Positions 40,577 to 55,700 of a stretch of 64,000 nt of DNA are shown here, one piece after another; the stretch's first letter is position 1, and each line of letters begins with the position of its first letter. This DNA comes from Tethya wilhelma. Its lineage: Eukaryota; Porifera; Demospongiae; Tethyida; Tethyidae. The stretch covers positions 1,040,457 through 1,104,456 of the forward strand of contig CAXIPT010000006.1 of the NCBI GenBank assembly GCA_964030475.1, written 5' to 3'. The notes under the pieces are model-generated. The model was given only the letters and a program-made list of their open reading frames with translations, did no database searches and was not told where the DNA came from. The translations under genes were made by a program, and so were the position numbers.

Positions 40577-41049
40577 CATCAAAGCAGCCAAATGTACATA
40601 ATTGATTCAGTTAAGCTACCACCAACTTATCAGCTCATTTCGTGCCATGGCAACATCTTCGGACAAGAGCTGCCTACTTAAACTACAAACAAGTATGTGC
40701 CCACCCTTGTATTCATGCTTAATTTGACCTTTCATTCTAAGTGTTTGCCTACAAGGTAGATAACTATGTAACGTTACACAACATCAATCAACTCACCTGT
40801 CCTACACAGTAAATAGACACACACACTAAGCATGAAGAGGCAAAGTGCCCTGCATACCATTTACTTAGTGGAAATAAAGTGACATATGACTAACCTGTGC
40901 AATGTTCTGTATACGTTTCTCATTGGCGTTCACCTCTGCCTCAAATTCTTGGTGCTTTTGGAGTTTGTCTTCAAGATTTGTGGGATCTCTGTAGCTTTCA
41001 TCGTTGGCTACTTGGAGCTTCTCATTGATCCAGTTCTCAGCCTAAATAC

Positions 41050-41087
<38 letters not shown>

Positions 41088-44000
41088 TAACAATATTCAT
41101 TACAATAATTAATTACCTGAAATACTAAAAAACATCAATTAGCACTACTTCCACAGGAAGTGGAAGTAATAATACCCCATCCCAGCCACTGATAAATAGA
41201 AGCATTTTCAATACAAAGGCTGCAAACGTCAACGAACACGCCAAGTACCTAAGTGAAGTCAACTCAGTTTGGATTGAAACATCTTTACCAGAGGTTTTCT
41301 ACTAGAAACTACAAGTTAGCTGTTGTAGAGACATCACTGGGCACTATTGCTACTCTCTTCCACTCTCTTGCGATCGCAAGCACGAAAGCGACCTCAAACC
41401 TCGTAAGTATACATGAGAACATCTTGTCTACTACTGTGTACAAAGAAACAGTCAGAGTGAAGCTTGTTACTAACATCTAGAGGTAGAAAGCTGTCTTCGC
41501 TGAAAATAGTATCTACACGCTTCAAAGAATTGGAAAAAAACAGAATGGCGGTAAAACAGCTGTCTAAAACAACCTCATCAAAGGAAGAGAGATTGATGAG
41601 AGAGAGTCTAGAAAGCGCAGCTGAAGAGCGTTCGGAACAAGTTTTTACAAGACACAAGCTTGTGAGACTTCCAGAGAAAAGCGCTCTAGTACTTCCAAGG
41701 TCAAGATTACCCCAGCAGGTTAGTACAACTACACACTAATTGAACAATGATGTAGTTGGTAAACAAACAGCTGAATAGTGCAAGCATGCAAGAACTGCAG
41801 CTCAACTAGGACTAATTGCACTAGGTTACTTGCAAAGCCATTTCAATGTGCAAACATCATTTGCAAAGCCAATAGCTCAGGTAGCAATTCTGAAACATGA
41901 TACACCAATTGTAATGCAATAGCTTAAGGACCCGTTTGTTTTTCATTTTACAGCAAGAACAGGTCCAATTTCAAAGAAGACCAAATAATTTTTGGATTAC
42001 TCCAAGTGAAGAATCACTCAGAGGAAGAACTGCTCCCACATCAGCTGTGATAGGGTGCTTTGAACTAAAAAGTACATAATCTTCATACACTTAACTCACA
42101 CAAACTCCCACAACTCCACAACAGTGTACAAAACACTATAATATAAGCATATTCAATGGTTGGAGCTGTGCAATCAGAATACTGTATTGTTTAGTCTGTC
42201 TTGTGAAATGTAATTGTGTGATACTGTACTACCCATCAATTATTACATGCAAATAATTGTAATGCACTTATGTCTAGTTGTATATATTTTATGTTTTGTT
42301 TATTTGTTCATGTCAATATTTATTATACATCTTTTCTTTTTAAATAACTGTGTAAGACGTAGTATTGCTATTGTATGATATGTTAATTTTATTCATTGAG
42401 GACTGAACAAATAACGATGATTTATGCCAGAGATCATGAACCCATTCAAGTATACTGCGATGCACGCCACAGAACAACCACAGATTTAAAGGTTACACAT
42501 GATGGTCAGGTACAAACACAAGTCCAGTTCCACAAGCAATACAACAATAACTTGGAGCCAAACTTGCAAAATAGGGCTTCTTGCAATTATATACAGAAAT
42601 GAAAGAGTGGCTCCAAAGTTTCACAGAAACGACTGATATGTAAACATATCTGTTACTCTGATAAACCAGCTAATTGAGCACTTTGCATAAGAGAGGGGGG
42701 GGGGGTATGAATGCATGTTGCTAACAGATACCCGTGTTTCAAAAGACAGTTGATGCTTCAAAATGAAACACCACGTGGGGATATAAAGAGACTCAACTTA
42801 ATGTAGAACACCCAAGCCGCTTTTGCTTGAATTGGTGTCTTGGCAGACAAGGTTCGATTGAGGCAGGACGTACTTGATGTCAAGACCACCTCACGGACGT
42901 TTATTCGGAAGATTGCAGACAACAGAAGGATGAGAACACCAAGTCTGTACAGTCCACCCTTCTACACTAGCCTTCATTGCTATGGGATGTGTGTACACAC
43001 CAACATGTACCTATCACACACGGACATGTTTAAATGGAGATAGTGTTAGCAAGGGATCGTTTTCTACTCTTGTCTGGCTGCTAGTGCACATGTATTAAGC
43101 CACATGCAAGAAATGTCATAATTGGTAAGTTTTGTGATGTTTTTTTTTTGTGCTGCTTCAGGAGAGACTCCGTTGGTGGCGAAATCACAATGGTAAATTG
43201 CCAGCTAAGCAATGACATTTTAACGAGTGAGTGGTACTCACACTGTACAGTAATAATCCAATATTAGTCCAATTTTGATAAAAACTTTGTCTTAGCCACC
43301 ATCTCACAAAAGATTATTGTACAAGCAATCTGAAACATGATACACCAATTGTAATGCAATAGCTTAAGGACCCGTTTGTTTTTCATTTTACAGCAAGAAC
43401 AGGTCCAATTTCAAAGAAGACCAAATAATTTTTGGATTACTCCAAGTGAAGAATCACTCAGAGGAAGAACTGCTCCCACATCAGCTGTGATAGGGTGCTT
43501 TGAACTAAAAAGTACATAATCTTCATACACTTAACTCACACAAACTCCCACAACTCCACAACAGTGTACAAAACACTATAATATAAGCATATTCAATGGT
43601 TGGAGCTGTGCAATCAGAATACTGTATTGTTTAGTCTGTCTTGTGAAATGTAATTGTGTGATACTGTACTACCCATCAATTATTACATGCAAATAATTGT
43701 AATGCACTTATGTCTAGTTGTATATATTTTATGTTTTGTTTATTTGTTCATGTCAATATTTATTATACATCTTTTCTTTTTAAATAACTGTGTAAGACGT
43801 AGTATTGCTATTGTATGATATGTTAATTTTATTCATTGAGGACTGAACAAATAACGATGATTTATGCCAGAGATCATGAACCCATTCAAGTATACTGCGA
43901 TGCACGCCACAGAACAACCACAGATTTAAAGGTTACACATGATGGTCAGGTACAAACACAAGTCCAGTTCCACAAGCAATACAACAATAACTTGGAGCCA

Positions 44001-46122
44001 AACTTGCAAAATAGGGCTTCTTGCAATTATATACAGAAATGAAAGAGTGGCTCCAAAGTTTCACAGAAACGACTGATATGTAAACATATCTGTTACTCTG
44101 ATAAACCAGCTAATTGAGCACTTTGCATAAGAGAGGGGGGGGGGGGTATGAATGCATGTTGCTAACAGATACCCGTGTTTCAAAAGACAGTTGATGCTTC
44201 AAAATGAAACACCACGTGGGGATATAAAGAGACTCAACTTAATGTAGAACACCCAAGCCGCTTTTGCTTGAATTGGTGTCTTGGCAGACAAGGTTCGATT
44301 GAGGCAGGACGTACTTGATGTCAAGACCACCTCACGGACGTTTATTCGGAAGATTGCAGACAACAGAAGGATGAGAACACCAAGTCTGTACAGTCCACCC
44401 TTCTACACTAGCCTTCATTGCTATGGGATGTGTGTACACACCAACATGTACCTATCACACACGGACATGTTTAAATGGAGATAGTGTTAGCAAGGGATCG
44501 TTTTCTACTCTTGTCTGGCTGCTAGTGCACATGTATTAAGCCACATGCAAGAAATGTCATAATTGGTAAGTTTTGTGATGTTTTTTTTTTGTGCTGCTTC
44601 AGGAGAGACTCCGTTGGTGGCGAAATCACAATGGTAAATTGCCAGCTAAGCAATGACATTTTAACGAGTGAGTGGTACTCACACTGTACAGTAATAATCC
44701 AATATTAGTCCAATTTTGATAAAAACTTTGTCTTAGCCACCATCTCACAAAAGATTATTGTACAAGCACATGACCAGGACACCTTAATCTCTCACCTTCC
44801 TTTATCTGACCACTCTGACCAATAAAAAGAGGGATGTTTTGCGTGCAGACATAGAGAAATACACTCGAGTGTTCTATGCAGACATTTAAGGAGACACACT
44901 TCCATGCATGTATCACAAGATGATGTATCAGTAGATGTATCACACACGGACATGTTTAAATGGAGATGGTGTTGGCAAGGGATCCCTCTTCTTTGTGTAA
45001 GTACATAATAATAATATGTGACAGACAGTGAAAGTTGGTATAATTATGTTTAGTTCACACTGAAGTTGTCAAATGATGCTAGGATAAAATTACATGTCAC
45101 CAATACATGTAAACACAATGGCTTGGAAGAGGAGTATAGTCCTTTGGCAGTGAGTGTCATGGCTTTTTAATGTAACTGGATTACGTAATGACTATTAATA
45201 GAATTCATAGTTGGGTAGCATTCCTATATAAACAATGAATTTTGTCTTAGAAATATCAGAAATCAGCCCAATGCTCAACAGATGCAAGTGTAGCAGTCAA
45301 AACAAAGTGCGCTTTAACGAAGTTAGCAACAGCAAGTACAAGACCTGTGTTATCTCAAAGACATCGTCTTTTCCACCACCAACAGAAGGCAGGAAACAGC
45401 CAAGTACACGTACCAAGCAAAACAATTGCCGATCAAAACAAAACTGACTTTTCGTCTTTGCGACAACACTTCAAAACTGCAGTCCAGCCACTAAACAACT
45501 ACTCTTGCTACACTTTAAACATCGCTGGCTACTAAGAAGTGGCTTCGAAACAGCTCGTAGGACTGATATGAAGCCAAACATCCATACACTACATCAGAGT
45601 AAGCGCAAGGACCCGTGAATTGTTTGACAACACAAAAAAACATGTCAGCTGCACAAAACCAGGAGTGTTTGGAGAGCGACAAACCATCAGACACAGATAC
45701 AAAGATGGTAACTGGATTAAGCGAACAGGGCTACATAAGACTTCATTTAGAAGGAAAGATCGAGATAGTGACACTAGGGAAAAGAACTAGAGAGCAGGTA
45801 GGTGTAATAGCTGTAGTACCTAGCTACTACGTATGTACATTTGTTGTGTATCATGTATTGTACACAACAGCTGAATAAAGCATTCTTAGGGCAGTAAAAA
45901 GGCAGTAAAGTGCTTGTGGTGTATTTCTTTCCCATGGGCCATTGCTGCATGGATCATTAACTTACATTGTATACTTCAACTTAGCCAGGTATATGCATGT
46001 CAAGTAGGCACCCTCACAAAACAAACAAAGCATGGAGTTTTCATTATCATATTGAAACTCAATAAATTGAGCCCAACAGAAGCTTCATGTGGCCACAAAT
46101 GAATACATTCATGGTTTTGTTG

Positions 46123-46161
<39 letters not shown>

Positions 46162-48490
46162 GTTTTTGATCCCCCACCCCACTCCGCTTTTTCATTTTTT
46201 TTAGTCAGAACAAGATTATTTGCAAAGAAGTGCATGGGATAACTTTTGGACAACTCCCATACAGGAGTCTATGAGGGGACAAGATGGGCCAACTGCTGCT
46301 CAAATTGGGGATTTCGAGTTGAGAAGCAATGACGAATGAAGAGTAACTTTAGCCTACTACCACACACACAAAGTGAACTATTTGTGTAAATGAATACCTG
46401 ATTGTGTTGCTTCAAACAGAGAAAACCTAAAATCGTAAAGCTGCATTCTAGTCTTAAAGCTTGTTGCGTCTGTATGCACTGCAGTTATCATATTGTTTGC
46501 TACAACTAGAATCTTTATGGTTACTATGTTTTGTGTGCACATCTCTATGCACTTTTTTGTATTTAGCGCAACACCAACACAGATTTCTATCACATAATTA
46601 TAGTAATTGAGTTATTGTTACGTAGCTAAAAAACTCCTCGCACAATTTGTGTCACATGCAATCAACTTTTCATGCACTCATATTGTAAGCACTACACCTG
46701 ATCTTCTACTTATGGTTTCTGTTCTGTCTTGTGTATTGCTAGGGATACGATAAGCTGTGTGTCTAATTGTTAACAAAGGCAACCCATGTATCACTCACAA
46801 CTCACAAGTATCATTTTATTTCTCATCTATCTTCTTAAATCTTCAGTGATTCACATTTTTACTCTTGTAATTTATTATGATTTTAGTATGACTGACTCGA
46901 TCCCAACATACAAAATCATGCATCTACTTGCTGGTTGTGTAATTGATAATTTATTGATTAAAATTTTTTGAGCTATTAAGTGAAAACGCAACGCTTACAG
47001 ATCAGATGCAAGAGGTGCTTGTACTATTGTCAATAAATCGCACTGCTTGTTTAAAAGGCCAGGAAGTTATCATGCTCACTCTTTATCAGGACAAAGAAGA
47101 GAGAGATGTGAGATCCTTTGCCAACACCATCACCATTGAGATATGTACTGATACACATCCCATAGCCACAAAAGCTAATCACGACCTACAAGTATACTGA
47201 TACTACACACCTGTACATTGATACAATTCAATGTGCTTGCAGGCCAATCTTGATAAGAAACTGCCAATTAAAGCCTCAAGTCTAACAATGTATGTTGGGA
47301 TAATTTAAATTCTTGTGGCTATAGATAAGAAGGGGCCAAAGCCCCACTACAGTCTATCCATGGTGTTTTGCTAAAACCACAACACAAGCTTCCTACAAGG
47401 AGAAGCACTTAGAAGTAAGCTGTCTACTTCAGAGCTTGTAAGAGAAACCTTTATAGCTTACAAATCAAATTAAGAGTACAATACTTGTGAACCTACCTCC
47501 ATACAGTTCTGCAAGAAGACCATTAGCTTTCGACAGTCCTCCAGCTTTGATCGCCTATCGACAGCGGCCTGTTTAACCTTTGACCTCCGGTCTAGCACAA
47601 TCCTCTGCCTGGCTTGTATCTCGGTGGACTCGTAATGACCTTCGCTGCAAAGACGCTGAGCAAAGTCATTCATCAATAGCACCTGAAGAGAGAGAGTGGG
47701 GAGTAACAGGGGTCGGAAACCATCACATGAATCAAATTTTATGTGTTTACACAAGAAATAAAGCCACATGATGACTGAGGTATGGCTATAGAGAATAACT
47801 TCTTGTCTGATGGAGCATTAAACCATTCAGAATGAATGGCCTATAAATTTGATTAAAAAAAACAACATGAATTACACTCAAAAAAAGGGCAGGTGGGAGT
47901 GTAATAAAGATCATACCCAAGAGTCTCCAGCTACAGAGTGTGTAGCCTTCAAAGCTATATAACTATGCACTAACAATGCAAAATAAGCCACATGGCATAA
48001 AACTTATGGGAACAATGAAGTTACGTATAGCTCTGTGCAGTATTGACATTCAAGACAAGTATGATCTACAACTGCACATATGTGCTGCATAGCTGTCTAA
48101 GGACCCCCTACAACACCTCATAGTACCATGCATACATGAAAATATCAATCTAGTAAATTTTTCGCATGAAAAGGTTATGAGATGGACAGAAGATTCATAA
48201 GGGAAAACAATGAATATAAAATAATGAATAACAGACATATAGTACACCCACACAGAGGCAATTGATGTGTATACTCAAAAAATAACTGACAGTCACAGGT
48301 AAATTTTGGGTATACTTAACCTTTTCTTCCTGTGAGACAATAAGCCTCTCAAATGCTTCATGTTTCTTGAGAAGAGCATCACAGTCATCAACACTCTCAC
48401 CTAGCTTGTCAGTGGAGAGATGAACCTGGGAGGGTAGAGACAATGGAATCTGTCACGCACGCACGCACACACGCACACACGCACGCACAC

Positions 48491-48545
<55 letters not shown>

Positions 48546-49729
48546 AATAATGAGGAAAATTGGATGTTGCATTTAGTAAGTACAGTGTACCCAGAGATAG
48601 AGAGCGTTAGGTCAATACTGTGTAAACTACATAGGACAGTTGAACATGACATCTTGTCCAGCTAGCTCCAGCAACATGGGATCATCAAAGAATTCCATAC
48701 ACATCTCTAAACAACATTCAATACCATATTTGTGCATCTTTTATATATGGTGTTGTTGTGAAATGGGTCTGAGTACACACTCATTGCTTAGCTACAAATC
48801 TGGATTTAGCATGTGATGAGGCAATTACCCAAACATTGAATTCTGTCAGAGCGGTTCAAACTTGCTTACAAGTATTGAATGTAAAATGTTTGTGAAATAT
48901 ACATGCATGTGTTCCCTATTTGGTGGAAAAAATTCGATCTCAATAAGGTAGCAAACAGAACTACAGCGTTGACAAACTCTACACCTGTAAATCGGATGAT
49001 TTTTGTTAACAAGCTGAAACACCCAACTATCTAGCAGTGATGCTTCAAAAGTGATTCCTCTCATGTTAAATACAGCTGGAGAATCACTTCAGAAGCTAAG
49101 ACTGGAAAACAAGGCTAAGCTGTTGGTATGCAAGGAAAGCAATTGATATTATGTCTCTTATACCATCAATGTTAAATGGAGTGTAACTCATACATAGAAT
49201 GACCTAGTATGGATAGCCTGTTACTGGTTTCCAGGAAGTAAAACAAACAAACAAAAAACCTGTCATGTTATTCTTTCAGATTGTCAAAGGTGATCCCTTA
49301 GACAAAACCATCATCGTTAGACCACTAATGTCTTAACCTCCACCTCATCTAGCCAGGGAGTATATGATCAAGACAAGACAACGAACGGCAAGGAATGTAC
49401 AAAATGATCCCAAGGGACTTTACTGTGGTTGTATCACATAGACTAAGCCACTCACAAGTCTTTTGTATGGCCCTGATAATCCATTGCTCCTCATCTAGCC
49501 AGGGAGTTTATGATCAAGACAGAAAGGTCACCCCATACTAAAATAAATGTTTCATCTGCTGCAATTACATATCACCTCACCTCATGTGCACTGCTCATGG
49601 CGTCGATGTTCTTGGCGTCCCTGAGGAAGAGCTGGAAGTCCAACATCTGGTCGAGGTGTCTCTTCTGCTCCTCCCACACCTGGTGGAGACAACCACTCTC
49701 CTTCTTCAGGTCTCCCATACGACCCTTGA

Positions 49730-49782
<53 letters not shown>

Positions 49783-52700
49783 GTGTGCGTGCGTGTGTGC
49801 GTGTGTGCGTGCGTGCGTGCGTGCATGGAAGACTCTAATGGTAATACAAGGGGACTTCTGAGCATAAATCCATACAATTTCAGATGAAAAAACTTCCCTC
49901 AAGATATGGATTGCTAATTAGCTACAAATTATGTCACAGAATCCAGTACATGGTCAGCTGCGACACCATGTAGACTACAAGATTCACCACATAATGTACA
50001 AAAAAAAATTGTTTGCAAACACTCCAGAAGCATGCAGAGACATAACAGAATGCTACACACATACATACATACATCTAATACAATCAAGAGCTTATAATAA
50101 GTTTCCGATGCAGTTAATGACAACATAAGACGTACATTGCAAGTGAGAAAGGGTCGACATACCTCAGTGCTGGCATAGTGTCCTTGCTGGACTAGCTTTC
50201 GTCCTACTTTAGTGACCTGGGTGACGCTCTCCTCTCTGGCATCAATTTCAGCTCGATGCTCGTTGTGTTTGGTGAGCAGTGCCTCAGCTCCTGACACACT
50301 ACGGGCTGGTTCATCAGTTGAGATGTGAGCAGTCATATCGTGCATCCACGATATTAAATCACGAACCTACATGGGTACATGATGAAAGTTAAAATAAGCT
50401 TGAAAAAAAACAAAAAAAAACAAAAAAAAACACAAATCAAATGATTAAGGAGGATATTGAATGTTTATTAAGAAATGTAAAGAAAGGGTAAACATTTTGC
50501 CACAAGTGTGTGTTGTTCCTTTCCCAGAGTGGGGTTTGCATAACAAAGCAGTGCATGGTGAGATCTCAAAATCATCATGATTGTCAACCAGCAATACTGT
50601 ACTATTGGATTGCCAAAAGTACACTCATGTGTATGATAACACCCTCCAATTTCTTAAATAACTAGAGAGACTGCTACTGTGCCGGAATGTGTTGATTGTA
50701 CTGTGTGTCTGTTCAGCAACAATAAGCTTAACACCTGTGGCAGTGTTCCCTGAGAAGTCAATAAAGAGCTTTAGCCTTCCTAAAATGGAGAACTGAAGGC
50801 ATACCAATCACTTAGGACAATGGATCAAATTACCAACTACAGCCCACAGTCTTGGGGGGGAGTTGGGGCACAAACCATCTAGTAACTCCATAAGCTAAAC
50901 CACCAGCTAATAGGACAGTAAGAGTTCAATGAGTGGATTGTTTCATAATGTATATACAGTATATTATGTGCTTAAGAGAGACTACCAGACCCCATAGCTA
51001 GCTACCATTCCTAGGAATGTGTCTTAAGAAAACAGTCAAACTACCTATTTGGCTCAGCAAAAAAAAAACCAACCACTCTATAATAGGATAGTTCAGGATA
51101 CACCAAACACTTGGCAGATCAAATTCCCACCAACATACGTAGATCAAATATCCACCATAAGACTTACAGAACTGAGGAACTTCTGCAGTTCAATGGCGGC
51201 TCTCAGCTTCCTCTTCCTTCCATTGGCAGCCCCCTGGAGTGACTCCCAGGCCAGTTGGACCTGCTCCATGCTGCTGGTGATGACGGCTGCATTGGCACCA
51301 GGGTAGGAGGTGGAGAGACGGAGGGACTCATTGGAGAGCTCTCGGACCTGGAGGGGGGGAGAGATCAAAATACAATAAGGTGAGTATGTCTACTATCCAG
51401 AGAATCAATGGATATATTTTCTTCATTACTGATTTTCTTTCTATCTTCACTTTCAATATCATAGAACAACATGTACAACACTCACACCATGATGAAGGTC
51501 AATAAAAACTTCATCAAAGCCAATCAGATTCAGTGTGTAGCCTTGCGTTGTGTTACATAACAATAATTTTGATTGGCGACAACGCAACGGGAAGATATGT
51601 GAGCTCACCTGAACATGACACGTAAGCATGTTCATACAATGGGGTAAACAACAGGTTCAAAGCAAGTGTCTGTACACAACCTGTTTGTGTTTAAAACTAA
51701 TGAGAGAGAATCAATACAAGTAAATAAACACCAGTTGATGGGAGCTCATAAAGGTGTAAAAATTATTACATGCAGACAGTATGCAATAATCTAAGAATTC
51801 CGTTACTAGGATCAGATATCATATCTCACTTTAATCCATTCCACGGTGTTGGATGCATCTCTAATAGATGAAGGCTATGTCGTACAGTACTTGAGGTAGG
51901 AACAACAACGTGGTTAGAATACTTGCAAATTACAAGTGTTCGAGAGAAAATTAACAAACAACATGTAGGTTGGACATCAAAGTAAGTGATTGTATTATCT
52001 TCATCCGATAAAAATGCTTAACCATCAACAAACTCACTGAGGACACACAAACACACACACACACACACACACAATCATAGTCAATGATATTATTAGTATT
52101 TTATACGAAATATCTGCACAGAATGCTCAAAATGGAGGAGGCTTGACAAGTTGGCCTATTCATGGCCCCACCTCTCCCATGCAGTGATTTTCTACATTGA
52201 ATATCACATTCTAACTTTTTTTTTGTCAGCCGATGGAAAACTCTTTTGTTTCCTCATGTAAACAGCCACCCCAATGTAAAATTATCACCAATTGTGACTG
52301 CTAACATGAGAAATGAAAAAAAAAGAAAACAACATCAAAACAAGTAGCTACCTTGTTTCCAAGAGCTGTCAATTCTCGTTCGAAGGCTTCATGCTTTCTC
52401 TGCAGTACTTGAACTGTAGCAATGTTCCTCCCTAGGTCCTCATGAGGTATGGAGGACTCTTTGTCCTGTGTGTGCAAGTTTAGGTAACAGCATAGTCAAG
52501 CAATAGCTGATCGTGATTATTATAACATTATACCCTAGAGTTTGCTGAGATATACATAGGGATGGTTTTATTTATATTCACATAGGCCCAAAAACAAACA
52601 AACAAATTACAAGAGCAATATATAATATGTATTTGCAGCATGAATATCGTTATTGTTCACTTGTCCTAACATGGAGCACGACATAGCAGCCGTGCACACT

Positions 52701-55700
52701 TATAGGTAATAGGTATGTACACAAAAAATCATAGCTATCAAGGTGAAGAGGTGTGGTAAAAGAGTGGTAGTCAATTCGAATAATCCCATGGTCAATGTGG
52801 CATAATATGTATGGCTTTGTGTGGGAAAAGTTTAGTGTGGTATTCCCAGGGCTCCAACAAAGTCAACATGTTTACTAATAGTGGAGCCAGTAAATACCAA
52901 TCAATTGAGACAGTGTTCTGCTTAGACCTTAAACACGCCTTATTGTAAAGAAACATCTCATACAACATTTAATTGGACAGCTTCACAGGTACAGCGTAGA
53001 GGTATTCTCTTCCTGTTAGATTCACACAATAACTGCACAAAAATGGAACAGCTGCTTGTACCTTCAATGTTATATGGACATGCTTCTCACAGGAAAAAAA
53101 TTCCATATATGAATCAGAGTTACATAAGAGTTCTAAAGTTCTGTAACATGATATGGGTCAAAGAAATAACACCCTGATTGGGGCACATGGCTACTGTGGC
53201 CAGGCACTTCAAGCGTTTCTACTTGGCCAATTACCAAAGACTAGACAACTACAAAATAAACAGCCCCTTCAGAAAGTTCAATGATTATACAACCTATAAT
53301 ATAGCTTTAGTCACAGCACTGCTTTCTGTGCATTTCCTAGGAAGTTCTACATGCTAACCATTAATAGTGTAGTCATAGTCACAACATTGTATGCTGAAGT
53401 ACCATGTTGGCCAAGTAAAGACTTGAAAGCATCGATCAGCAAGCTAACAAACAAAACACCCAGACAAGATATAATGACTATGTATGCAACACAAAGGCAA
53501 ATGAGCACGGATGACCTAAACCTAGGAAGTTCTATACACAACACAAAGGCAAATGAGCAGGGTGAACGGTCTCAATTGATACCACAACCCACAACATGAG
53601 GTTGAGTACGCACAAAATAAAACAGCACAGCAGCAAACACAAGATTTAATGGCCAATGCAACACAAAGGCAAATGTGCACGGGTAAAGAATTCGAAGCCA
53701 CAACAAATGATTGTGTACACACAAAATAATACAGAGGAAACTATGACACAGTCCTAGTTTGGTCTTGAAGCCAATTGAACAAAACACCAAAGGCGAATTA
53801 ACTAACCAACATGTGGGATAAAGTGGCCTTGTCTGGAGTTCATATGCTGAGAGTGCACTACTGGGGATCATATGGATGGTTCAAGGGATCCTTGCTGAGT
53901 CAGTATTTCGATAATCATGCTAACAGAAGCTATTCATCTATACAAACACCACAACAATGTGTGCCATTGTCTATGAAATAAAACCTCCCTAAAACCCACA
54001 GCTTCCAGAACAGAAAGAGTAAAGCACCAGAGTGACTGTTTGTATGAAGCAGATCTGATCAATGCAGGCTGTTTCTGAGGCTGATTTTGCACAGAATTAT
54101 GTACTAGAAATGTTCACTCTTTCCAGTCAGTTGCAATCTCTCTTTCCTGGTTGATGTATGCAGCTAGATTTTAAAAATAGGAGCCTGTACATGCTTTTTC
54201 CTTATATGGACAAAGTTCATTTTATTTTAAACTATGACATCATTGTTAAACTTAGTTACAGCTACTGACTTACAACTTGCATGGTGGTCAAACTGTGCTT
54301 CCTGTTATTTGTTGTGGTTATTTGCACAATGGGCTTTTATAACTTTCAAAGATATCTTGCAATTGGGATTGTGCCATGTGTGTTTGATCAGCTGTAAATG
54401 TTTAGTTTTGGCTGTGCTGAGCCACCATTGACACTTGATATGAAAGTGGTGTAATTAGCTTGCATATGGGTGGGTGGGAGTCCTGTGAATGGGATACCTT
54501 TTAGCATATCCTCAGTTCAAGTGTCAAGTTGGACCTACTGGTATGTGATGTCATTTATCACCATTATATCATGTATTGTAGATGTAACACCTAGCCTGTG
54601 TGGCTCACTGGAAATAAAAATTGGGCATTGCATATGTATTAAGTCTTTGTTTTGGAAGGATTTGAGGTATATGTATCAATCACTGTGTAACTCTATCTTA
54701 TAAATGTGTCCACTATATTATTATGGGATCAGGGTATTGTCTTGGGATCATTAGTTCATAGTCCCTGCTAATACTCTGTATAGTAGCATTTAGCACATTG
54801 CATGGGTACTAAACTAGGCAGTGAAGGACCTAATAAGTTCTTGTGATAAGAGAGAGTGGGTGGAGCCCTTCAATGCAGGAGCTCTTTTAAGTGTGGGACC
54901 AAATGAGGAGTAACTATGTGAACGAAACAGCTCATGCATAACTTTCCACATCACACACAATTAATAAAACATGCAACCACCCAAACCCTCACAATAGCAT
55001 AGCTATCTGATAACACTATTGGGCATGCCACATAAACCTATGCCATGCCTCAGTGTCCAGTAGTAAAGAACCCTCACTCATGTATTATATAAAGAAGACA
55101 CATGTTATAAAATCAACATACCTGTACTCTCTGTAGTAGTTCCTTGGCATCTCTGTTGAACTTGTGTATCTCGTAGGCACCTGCCAGCTTCTTAGCTCGG
55201 GACTGAGTGAGGTCTTGCAACAAGTTCCAACCAGCCCTGAAAGGGGGTGAAGAGAAATACATACATAAAGGTAGAGTGCAGTAGTAGTAATATCAAAGTC
55301 TGTAGCTATGTGGACTAGGGACGAGGGTGGTTTTCCCTGACCCATTTTCACCCACCTACCTTAGAATAGTCAATTGAATTAAGCATGCATACCATAAATG
55401 TACAATGTATGCATATGTAGCTTGTTAGACAAAGATTAGAATTAGATTAGCATGACATACTGTGTGGGTGCTCTTACAAATTGGCCCACTAGAAAGTGCT
55501 TTGAAGACAAGCACATCTAGGGTATCATGAAAATAAGTACATCTATACAATGTCACTTGGTTTGCACTGGAGGGAACTATTATGTCACCACTTGAAGTGA
55601 GCAATTACATACTATAACAGGAACAATTCATAGTTGCCAAAGTTTAGAGAGCAAAATTTAATGACTAATATATAATTTTTTTACAGCAGACAGTCATAAG

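Noticed and set aside
46125..46160. Poly-T run as terminator or poly(A) tail of a retrocopy
   Set aside because: It lies inside the intron of small gene 2 and no reverse-strand retrocopy was recognised next to it; probably a simple repeat.
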